Source: Alphaproteobacteria bacterium
Lineage (GTDB): Bacteria > Pseudomonadota > Alphaproteobacteria > Sphingomonadales > Sphingomonadaceae
Assembly (NCBI GenBank): GCA_018828205.1
Contig: JAHJWA010000358.1
Span: 1-10,676 of the forward strand
Length of the DNA: 10,676 bases
Reading direction: 5' to 3'
The position numbers and the translations under genes are program-made. The notes under the pieces were generated by a model, which had not been told where the DNA came from, did not search any database, and was given only the letters and a program-made list of their open reading frames with translations. Below are positions 5,496-10,676 of this stretch, piece after piece. Each line of letters starts with the position of its first letter. Position 1 is the stretch's first letter.

Positions 5496-7298
5496 TCAGA
5501 GGTCGTAGGTCAGCACCAGCATGATCGAGAGCGTGGTCACCATGATCACCACCAGCGGCACGCCGGTGCGGATATAGTCGCGGAACTCGTAGGAGCCCTC
5601 GGCCATGATCAGCATGTTGGTCTGATAGGCGATCGGGGTGGCGTAACACAGGTTGCAGCCGAACAGCACCGCGAGGATCAGCGGCTCGGGCGGCAGGCCG
5701 AGCTGCGCGGCGATCGCGAAGGCGATCGGCGTGCCGACCGTGGCTGCGGTGGCGTTGGAGGCGAAATTGGTCAACACAGTCACGAACAGCATGATCGAGG
5801 CCAGCACCGCTGCGGGGGTTAGATATTGCAGCCCGTAGGCGAGCACCTGGCCCAGCCACAGCGCCGCGCCGCTGTCGTCGACGATCCGTCCGATGGCGAT
5901 GCTGGCGGCGATCAGCACGATCACCTTGGCCGAGAGCGCCCGCCCGACACGGTCGAATTTGACGCAGCCGGTCACGAACATCAGGATCGCCCCGCCCAGC
6001 GCCGCGATCGCGATCGGCAGCAGGCCGATCGAGGCGGTCCCGACCGAACCCAGCATGATCGCGCCCGAGAGCACCGCCTTGGAGCGGCGCGGCAGCTCGC
6101 GCATGCCTTCGAGGATCAGCAGGCTGTCGCTGCGCGCGAAGGCCTGGAGCTCGTCGGGCAGACCCATCACCAGCAGCACATCGCCTTCGACGAAGCGCAG
6201 GTCGCCGCCCTCGCTGTACTGGTCCTTGGCGCCCATCAGCCGCTCGGGGCGATGGATCCCGACCACCGCGACGCCGTAGAGATCGGCGATGCCCGAGCTC
6301 GGCAGCGTGCGGTGGATCAGCCGCGAATCGGCAGTGACGGTCATCTCGACCACCACGATGTCCTGCCTGGTTTCCTGGCCCTTGCGCTTGATCCGGTCGA
6401 GCACCCAGCTGGGCGCCGCCTCGCCCTTGAGCACCCGCAGCGCCTCCTCGAGCGCCTCGTGCGGTCCCGACATCCGCAACCGCTGCTGCGGGCGCATCAG
6501 ACCGGTGGGGGGCTGGTGGAACTCGATCTCCGAGGGCAGGCGGGGAAGGATCTCGGACAGCTCCTTGCCGTTGAGCATGCTGCCCTCGGTCACGCGCAGC
6601 CGCGAGGTGAAGCGCCGCTTGAGCCCGCTCTCGGCGACCGAATTGTCGCCCAGCAGCCGCGGCATCACCAGCCACAGATAGGGCAGCGCCACCAGCGCCG
6701 CGACCAGCACGATCGGGGTGAAATCGAACACGCCGATCGGCGGCATCCCGAGATCGCCGGCGATCGATACCACCAGGATATTGGTCGAGGTGCCGATCGT
6801 GGTCGCCATCCCGCCGATCAGCACCGCCGCGTTGAGCGGGATCAGCGTCTTGGAAGCGGGCATGGCGCCGCGCGCCGCCAGCGTCACGAAGATCGGCAGC
6901 AGCAGCACCAGCACCGGCGTGTCGTTGACGCCCATCGACAGCAGCATCGCCAGCACCAGCGAGACCAGCAGACCGATCTGGAGGTTGAACTTGAACAAGC
7001 GCTCGAGGAAGCGCGCCGCGGGGTCGAGCGCGCCGGTGACCACCAGCCCGCGCCCCATGATCATCAGCGCGCAGATCGTGATCAGCGCGTAATGACCGAA
7101 ACCGGCGAAGGCGAGCTCGAGCCCCTCGGTCGGGCCGGTGCCCGGGAGCGGGAAGAAATAGAGCCCGACCGCGATCACCGCGATGGTCAGCAGCGAGACG
7201 ATCTCGACCGAGAGCTTGCCCCGCGCAAAGCCGATGAACATCGCGATGGTGACGGCGAGCGCCGCGATCGCGTGGGGACTGGGAATGCCGGGCATCAT
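5496..7298 (-). CDS. SLC13/DASS family permease with two TrkA-C (RCK_C) domains
   Basis: 600 residues from the ATG at 7298. The N-terminal half is a membrane domain with helices at about 9-25, 31-50, 68-90, 107-140, 154-180 and 193-213, and the family motif GTSTN (169-173). A cytoplasmic insert at about 229-395 carries two TrkA-C-like domains (RVTEGSMLNGKEL, diverged; then VEMTVTADSRLIHRTL to GDVLLVMG, well formed). The C-terminal half repeats the membrane domain, with TNFASNATAATVGTP (510-524) and the ending GCNLCYATPIAYQTN...GSYEFRDYIRTG. Such proteins use a Na+ or H+ gradient to move anions such as dicarboxylates or sulfate; the substrate cannot be read from sequence. ATG codons occur at 7298, 7295 and 7358, and no strong ribosome site marks any of them. 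The family's typical N terminus favours 7298 or 7295. It lies downstream of the tRNA-Leu gene on the same strand. Confidence 0.88.
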   Translation of the reverse strand: MMPGIPSPHAIAALAVTIAMFIGFARGKLSVEIVSLLTIAVIAVGLYFFPLPGTGPTEGLELAFAGFGHYALITICALMIMGRGLVVTGALDPAARFLERLFKFNLQIGLLVSLVLAMLLSMGVNDTPVLVLLLPIFVTLAARGAMPASKTLIPLNAAVLIGGMATTIGTSTNILVVSIAGDLGMPPIGVFDFTPIVLVAALVALPYLWLVMPRLLGDNSVAESGLKRRFTSRLRVTEGSMLNGKELSEILPRLPSEIEFHQPPTGLMRPQQRLRMSGPHEALEEALRVLKGEAAPSWVLDRIKRKGQETRQDIVVVEMTVTADSRLIHRTLPSSGIADLYGVAVVGIHRPERLMGAKDQYSEGGDLRFVEGDVLLVMGLPDELQAFARSDSLLILEGMRELPRRSKAVLSGAIMLGSVGTASIGLLPIAIAALGGAILMFVTGCVKFDRVGRALSAKVIVLIAASIAIGRIVDDSGAALWLGQVLAYGLQYLTPAAVLASIMLFVTVLTNFASNATAATVGTPIAFAIAAQLGLPPEPLILAVLFGCNLCYATPIAYQTNMLIMAEGSYEFRDYIRTGVPLVVIMVTTLSIMLVLTYDL

Positions 7299-7417
7299 AG
7301 GGCGCGCCGATTCCCAAAGCTGGCGGGGGAACACAAGCGAATTCGACGCGCGATGCACGAATTGCCGGACCGGCGGGATCGGACTTCGCCGTGGGATCTC
7401 AGCATTGGCATGAGCGG

Positions 7418-7502
7418 TGGTGCCCCTGGCCGGAATCGAACCGGCACTCCGTTAGGAACTCGATTTTGAGTCGAGCGCGTCTACCAATTCCACCACAGGG
7501 GC
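7418..7502 (-). tRNA. tRNA-Leu (anticodon CAA)
   Basis: The 85-nt minus-strand gene folds as a class II tRNA. The acceptor arms GCCCCTG (7502-7496) and CAGGGGC (7428-7422) pair perfectly, with discriminator A (7421) and an encoded CCA (7420-7418). The D-arm region reads TGGTAGACGC. The anticodon stem CTCGA/TCGAG encloses loop CTCAAAA, giving anticodon CAA, which reads UUG. A long variable arm and the T-loop GGTTCGATTCC follow. Leucine identity follows from the anticodon and the class II shape. Confidence 0.97.
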
Positions 7503-7518
7503 ATCGTCGCAAAAGTGG

Positions 7519-7547
7519 CGGATAGCGGGACCGCCGGTCGCTTTCAA
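7519..7547 (-). promoter_or_regulatory. Promoter of tRNA-Leu(CAA)
   Basis: On the minus strand TTGAAA (7547-7542) and TATCCG (7524-7519) are separated by exactly 17 nt. The predicted start near 7512 would leave about a 10-nt leader before the mature 5' end at 7502. This is a good sigma-70-like match in the short gap after the suhB stop codon. Confidence 0.6.
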
Positions 7548-7560
7548 GCGGGTTGCTGCG

Positions 7561-8379
7561 TTAGCGAAGCGCGCCGGCCAAGAGCTTGTGCAGCCGCGAA
7601 TGCAGCGCGTCGTTGGCCGCCAGGATCTGCGCCGAATGGATCGGGTTCGAGCGGCCGCGGAAATCGGAAACGAAGCCGCCCGCCTCGCGCACGATCAGGC
7701 AGCCCGCGGCGGTGTCCCAGTCGCTCAGCCCGCTTTCCCAGAAGCCGTCGAAGCGCCCCGCGGCGAGCCAGGCGAGATCGAGCGAGGCCGCGCCGTTGCG
7801 GCGGACGCCCGCCACCTGCGGGCCGATCGCGGCGAAGATCCGGGTCCATTCGCCGAAATCGCCATGGCCCATGAAGGGGATGCCCGTGGCGACCAGCGCC
7901 TCGTTCAGCCGCGAGCGCGCCGAGACGCGCAACCGTCCGTCGTGGAGCCAGGCGCCGCGGGTCTTCTCGGCCCAGAAGGTCTCGTCGGTGATCGGCTGGT
8001 AGATCACTCCGGCGGTGACATCGTCCCATCCGCCGCCGCCCGGCTTGGGCTCCTGGACCGCGATCGAGATCGCGAAATGCGGGATGCCGTGGAGGAAATT
8101 GCTGGTGCCGTCGAGCGGGTCGACGATCCAGCGCGGCTTGTCGGGATCGCCTTCGATCGTGCCGCCCTCCTCGAGCACGAAACCCCAGTCGGGGCGCGCG
8201 GCGAGCAATTCGTCATAGAGCGTGCGCTCGGCGATCTGGTCGGCCTTGGAGACGAAATCGGCGGGGCCCTTGCGGCTCACCTGGAGATGCTGGACTTCGC
8301 CGAAATCGCGGCGCAGGCGGTTGCCCGCCTTGCGCGCGGCGCGCTCCATGACGCGGATCAATCCGGATAGGGCTGGCAT
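7561..8379 (-). CDS. suhB: Inositol-1-monophosphatase family protein (SuhB-like)
   Basis: 272 residues, close to E. coli SuhB (267). This Mg-dependent phosphatase family hydrolyses inositol monophosphate and related sugar phosphates; E. coli SuhB also joins the rRNA antitermination complex. Metal ligands are all visible: Glu70/Glu71 (LEEGG), Asp87 and Asp90 in the signature WIVDPLDGTSNF (84-95), and Asp222 in WDTAAG (221-226). The substrate-side KGPADFVSKAD (37-47) is also present. A glycine-rich insertion (PKPGGGGWDD, 111-120) lengthens one loop. AGGA 5 nt before the ATG supports the start. It lies 66 bp downstream of efp on the same strand with a hairpin between. Whether its main role is inositol metabolism or RNA-polymerase binding cannot be told from sequence. 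Confidence 0.92.
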   Translation of the reverse strand: MPALSGLIRVMERAARKAGNRLRRDFGEVQHLQVSRKGPADFVSKADQIAERTLYDELLAARPDWGFVLEEGGTIEGDPDKPRWIVDPLDGTSNFLHGIPHFAISIAVQEPKPGGGGWDDVTAGVIYQPITDETFWAEKTRGAWLHDGRLRVSARSRLNEALVATGIPFMGHGDFGEWTRIFAAIGPQVAGVRRNGAASLDLAWLAAGRFDGFWESGLSDWDTAAGCLIVREAGGFVSDFRGRSNPIHSAQILAANDALHSRLHKLLAGALR

Positions 8380-8401
8380 GGTCTTCCTGTTCTTTCAACA
8401 C

Positions 8402-8428
8402 GGGGTCGCCGCACGCTGGCGGCACCCC
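8402..8428. terminator. Hairpin between efp and suhB
   Basis: GGGGT-C-GCCGC pairs with GCGGC-ACCCC, giving two 5-bp helices around a single bulged C and a 6-nt loop. It starts 18 nt beyond the efp stop (8446) when read on the minus strand. No U-run follows (GTGTTG), so it is a weak terminator or an attenuating or processing structure rather than a full stop. Confidence 0.4.
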
Positions 8429-8445
8429 TGGGCAAAGCGTCGCGC

Positions 8446-9009
8446 TCAGCCGGCCTTGCCGACATAGCTGCGCGCATAGACATCGACGATGATCCGCGTG
8501 CCGCTCTCGATATGCGGCGGAACCATCACCCGCACCCCGTTCTCGAGCACGGCCGGCTTGAAGCTCGAGGAGGCGGTCTGCCCCTTCACCACCGCATCGG
8601 CCTCGACGATGGTGGCCTCGATCTGGTCGGGCAGCTGGACCGAGATCGGGCGGTCTTCCCACAGCTCCAGCGTGACGACCATGCCGTCCTCGAGGAAGGG
8701 GCGCTCGTCGCCCAGCAGATCGGTATCGAGATTGATCTGCTCGTAATTTTCCTGGTCCATGAACACCAGCGCCTCGCCGTCCTCGAACAGGAACTGGTAG
8801 TCCTTGGTCTCGAGCCGGACCTTCTCGATCGTGTCCGCGCTGCGGAAGCGGACATTGGTCTTGCGGCCATCCTGCAGGTTCTTCATCTCGACCTGCATAT
8901 AGGCCCCGCCCTTGCCCGGCTGGGTGTGCTGGATCTTGGCAACCTTCCAGATGCCCTTCTCATATTCGAGAATATTGCCGGGACGGATGTCCACACCGCT
9001 GATCTTCAT
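8446..9009 (-). CDS. efp: Translation elongation factor P
   Basis: 187 residues, the usual length. EF-P binds between the P and E sites of the ribosome and rescues stalling at consecutive prolines. The three-domain layout is present: the KOW-like N-terminal domain (1-63, opening MKISGVDIRPGNI), a first OB domain (about 68-127, ending near VTLELWEDRPISV), and a second OB domain (about 130-186) carrying the family signature around GVRVMVPPHIESGTRIIVD. The tip loop reads PGKGGAY with Lys33 where E. coli has PGKGQAF; in E. coli this lysine is modified by EpmA. No modification enzyme is visible in the window. The start at 9009 has a GAAGG 9 nt upstream. Confidence 0.97.
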   Translation of the reverse strand: MKISGVDIRPGNILEYEKGIWKVAKIQHTQPGKGGAYMQVEMKNLQDGRKTNVRFRSADTIEKVRLETKDYQFLFEDGEALVFMDQENYEQINLDTDLLGDERPFLEDGMVVTLELWEDRPISVQLPDQIEATIVEADAVVKGQTASSSFKPAVLENGVRVMVPPHIESGTRIIVDVYARSYVGKAG

Positions 9010-9035
9010 GGGGTTCTGCCTTCGATTGGGGAACG

Positions 9036-9051
9036 GCGCGCGAGGGCGCGC
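9036..9051. promoter_or_regulatory. Perfect hairpin in the efp leader
   Basis: GCGCGC-GAGG-GCGCGC is a 6-bp all-GC stem with a tetraloop, centred 34 bp upstream of the efp start on the minus strand. If transcribed, it would sit just above the ribosome site. The remainder of the 9010-9147 divergent gap shows no clear promoter boxes. Confidence 0.35.
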
Positions 9052-9147
9052 AACCGCATTGTGCCGCGGCGCTTAGCCGAGCGGCCAGCGCGGAGCAAGG
9101 TGGGTGGCGTGCGCGGCGAGGCTGCGCTATTGTGCGGGCTTGCCGTC

Positions 9148-9525
9148 ATGATCCGGAAAACACCCCTTCTCGCCCTTTGCGGCTTTGCTTCCCTCGGGAC
9201 GCTCTTCGGCGCCGAGCTGGCGCATGCCGGGGCGCGCGACCGGATCGGCACGCTGCCGCAGGGGCGCTACGAATGCGCTCTGCCCGGCGATGCCGCGGGC
9301 CGCGCCTGGGTGGTCGATCCCAAGCACGGCTTCACGATCTCGAGCGCGTCGCGCTATGTCAGCGCCGGTGGCAAGGGCACCTATCTGCTCACCGGGCACG
9401 ACGTGATCTTCACCCGCGGGCCGATGAAAGACATGCGGATGCGGCGCCAGGCCTCGGGTCTGCTGCAGGAGGTGAACGCCGCGGGCGAGCTGGGCCGCTT
9501 GCGCTGCAACCGGGTCGGCGACTGA
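9148..9525 (+). CDS. Small exported protein with two cysteines, unknown function
   Basis: 125 residues. Residues 1-27 form a signal peptide: basic start MIRK, hydrophobic LLALCGFASLGTLF, and AHA before the likely cleavage site. The mature part of about 98 residues has one cysteine near each end (Cys43 and Cys120), which suggests a disulfide closing a small domain. Between them it is rich in short alternating beta-like strands (GFTISSASRYVS, GTYLLTGHDVIFTRGP). The gene diverges from efp across 138 bp. No strong Shine-Dalgarno is seen; ATG 9148 is chosen because it begins the signal peptide, and TATTGT (9128-9133) may be a -10 very close to it. The frame is open far upstream, but that part is antisense to efp. 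I do not recognise a named family. Confidence 0.72.
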   Translation: MIRKTPLLALCGFASLGTLFGAELAHAGARDRIGTLPQGRYECALPGDAAGRAWVVDPKHGFTISSASRYVSAGGKGTYLLTGHDVIFTRGPMKDMRMRRQASGLLQEVNAAGELGRLRCNRVGD

Positions 9526-9539
9526 CCCCCATCGGGATC

Positions 9540-9554
9540 ACCCGCCTGGCGGGT
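9540..9554. terminator. Short hairpin between convergent genes
   Basis: ACCCGC (9540-9545) pairs with GCGGGT (9549-9554) around a 3-nt loop. It lies 15 nt after the plus-strand stop and touches the minus-strand stop codon (9554-9556). It has no U-tract and is at best a weak shared terminator. Confidence 0.4.
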
Positions 9555-10228
9555 TACTGGCCGGTCAGCAGCGGATAGGGATTGACCGCATTGGCCGGCT
9601 CCCACCATTCGGCATCCGCGGTGGTCTGCAGGATCGCGAAATGCAGATGCGGCGTCTGGTCGTCGGCATTGCCGCTGCTCCCCACCGTACCGAGCCGCTG
9701 CCCGCGGCGGATCCGCTGGCCTTCCTTGAGACCCTCGGCATATTCGTCGAGATGGGCATAATAATGGATCGTGCTGCCATCGCTGGTGCGGACGTAGACC
9801 GTGTTGCCGCCCGCGCGCGACCGATAGAGCTTCTCCACCCTGCCCGATCCCGCCGCCCGCACCGTGGTGCCCACCGGTGCCATCACGTCGAGCGCTTCGT
9901 GCAGCCGCGCGCCGTCGCCACGCGTCTGGGTGAAGGTGTCGCTGAGATCCGAGGCGCGCACGTTGAGCACCGGGATCATCAGGTTGTCGCGATTGCCCGA
10001 ACCGGCCTCGCGCTCGGGCTGGCCATCGAGCGGCTCGGCGGGCGCGGCATCGCTCGGCAGGCTGTCGATGGCAGGCGACGGACTGGGCGCGGCTTCGGAG
10101 GGGCGCGTGGTGCTGCGCTGTCCTTCGCCGGTGGCGTTCTCCATCAGGCTGCCGCCCGCGACGATCCAGACCGCGCTGGTCAGGGTCGCGGTGACGATGA
10201 TGGTGAGGATGCGATCGATCAGGCTCAT
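9554..10228 (-). CDS. Membrane-anchored M23 (LytM-type) metallopeptidase
   Basis: 224 residues. One N-terminal hydrophobic helix (about 7-26) acts as a signal anchor or signal peptide. A Ser/Pro/Ala-rich linker (35-75) probably crosses the periplasm, and the LytM/M23 domain covers about 84-205. Zinc and catalytic residues are intact: His110 and Asp114 (HEALD), His159 (YYAHL) and His194/His196 (HLH). This argues for an active endopeptidase cutting peptidoglycan cross-links rather than a degenerate EnvC/NlpD-type activator. No LysM or coiled-coil region is present, so targeting is unclear. It lies 63 bp downstream of thiE on the same strand and may share its transcript. The ATG at 10228 has GGA 5 nt upstream. 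Confidence 0.92.
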   Translation of the reverse strand: MSLIDRILTIIVTATLTSAVWIVAGGSLMENATGEGQRSTTRPSEAAPSPSPAIDSLPSDAAPAEPLDGQPEREAGSGNRDNLMIPVLNVRASDLSDTFTQTRGDGARLHEALDVMAPVGTTVRAAGSGRVEKLYRSRAGGNTVYVRTSDGSTIHYYAHLDEYAEGLKEGQRIRRGQRLGTVGSSGNADDQTPHLHFAILQTTADAEWWEPANAVNPYPLLTGQ

Positions 10229-10291
10229 GCGAGTCCATAGACCGGGTTTGCCGGGGAATTCCAGCGGGATCGACCCGGCGGCAGGCGCGGC

Positions 10292-10676
10292 CTATTCGCC
10301 GGATCCGGCCTCGGCGGCCTCGATCTGCGCCGCGAAAGCCTTCACCGCCGCGGCCTCGTCGCCGTTCCAGACCGCGCCCGAGACCGCGAGAAAGTCCGCC
10401 CCCGCCTCGATCAGCGGACGGCAATTGTCGGGGGTGATCCCGCCGATCGCCACGCAGGGAATCTCGAACAGCCCGCTCCACCATTCGAGCATCTCGGTGT
10501 CGGCGCGGTGTTCGCTCGCTTTGGTGCCGCTGTCGAAGAAGGCGCCGAAGGCGACGTAGTCGGCGCCCGCGTCGCCCGCTTCCATCGCCAGATGCCGCGA
10601 GGCGTGGCAGGTCACGCCGATCTGCGCCTCGAGACCGAGTTCCTCGCGCGCCTCGCGCGGATCGCCGTCGCCCTGC
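10292..10676 (-). CDS. thiE: Thiamine-phosphate synthase, C-terminal part (partial)
   Basis: The minus-strand frame is open to the window edge, and the visible 127 residues match the ThiE barrel. The part before the internal Val-Thr-Cys-His reads QGDGDPREAREELGLEAQIG; then IGVTCHASRH, GADYVAFGAFFDSGTK, VAIGGITPDNCRPLIEAGAD and FLAVSGAVW follow in family order. The enzyme joins HMP-pyrophosphate and the thiazole phosphate to form thiamine monophosphate. GADYVAFGAFFDSGTK includes the phosphate-binding T-K region, and VAIGGIT is the second phosphate loop. The N-terminal half lies to the right of the window. No other thiamine gene is visible. Confidence 0.92.
   Translation of the reverse strand, partial: QGDGDPREAREELGLEAQIGVTCHASRHLAMEAGDAGADYVAFGAFFDSGTKASEHRADTEMLEWWSGLFEIPCVAIGGITPDNCRPLIEAGADFLAVSGAVWNGDEAAAVKAFAAQIEAAEAGSGE

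Noticed and set aside
5446..7317. 623-codon minus-strand frame overlapping the permease in another frame
   Set aside because: Arg/Ala/Asp-rich, no transmembrane pattern or motif, while the competing frame carries the SLC13 signatures.
5826..7469. 547-codon plus-strand open frame over the permease and tRNA
   Set aside because: Asp/Arg/Gln/His-rich antisense shadow that also runs through a tRNA gene.
7299..7502. tRNA-Leu 3' end as an integration (att) site
   Set aside because: No integrase, no repeat of the tRNA 3' end elsewhere in the window, and the neighbouring genes look like ordinary chromosome.
8512..9147. Upstream extension of the plus-strand frame that ends at 9525
   Set aside because: This part is antisense to efp; the signal peptide starting at 9148 marks the real gene.

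Overview
The window is GC-rich (by eye about 65%) chromosomal DNA. The gene content suggests an alphaproteobacterium of the order Sphingomonadales, perhaps Erythrobacteraceae. The pointers are a long-form isocitrate lyase beside a divergent ScfR/PccR-type regulator, an exopolysaccharide sugar-transferase start, and a thiE / M23 / efp / suhB / tRNA-Leu neighbourhood. The placement is inferred from gene content, not from a marker gene. I see no insertion sequence, phage gene, CRISPR array, toxin-antitoxin pair or defence locus, and most of the window reads as core chromosome.

Left edge (1-577): the first 25 codons of a minus-strand exopolysaccharide-type sugar transferase, with a structured leader and an AT-rich promoter region. 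A small one-span membrane protein of unknown function follows, also on the minus strand.

Carbon switch (578-3925): a TTG-started ScfR-type regulator (minus) is divergent from isocitrate lyase aceA (plus). The 137-bp gap holds three TGTAAA/TTTACA half-sites that overlap the regulator's own ribosome binding site, which suggests a shared operator controlling the glyoxylate shunt. A 63-codon gene of unknown function follows aceA. Two strong hairpins then separate this unit from the convergent gene to the right.

Hydrolase, transporter and tRNA (4021-7547): an exported M20D amidohydrolase and an SLC13/DASS permease with two cytoplasmic TrkA-C domains, both minus strand. Upstream of them is a tRNA-Leu(CAA) with its own recognisable promoter.

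Housekeeping block (7561-10676): suhB-like inositol monophosphatase and efp on the minus strand; a small exported two-cysteine protein on the plus strand, divergent from efp; a membrane-anchored M23 peptidase with intact zinc ligands; and the C-terminal part of thiE running off the right edge.

No stretch over 300 bases lacks a gene. The points most worth a second look are regulatory: the operator buried in the scfR translation start, a Shine-Dalgarno sequence in a hairpin loop ahead of the sugar transferase, and the small gene behind aceA. I found no convincing undescribed multi-gene system.
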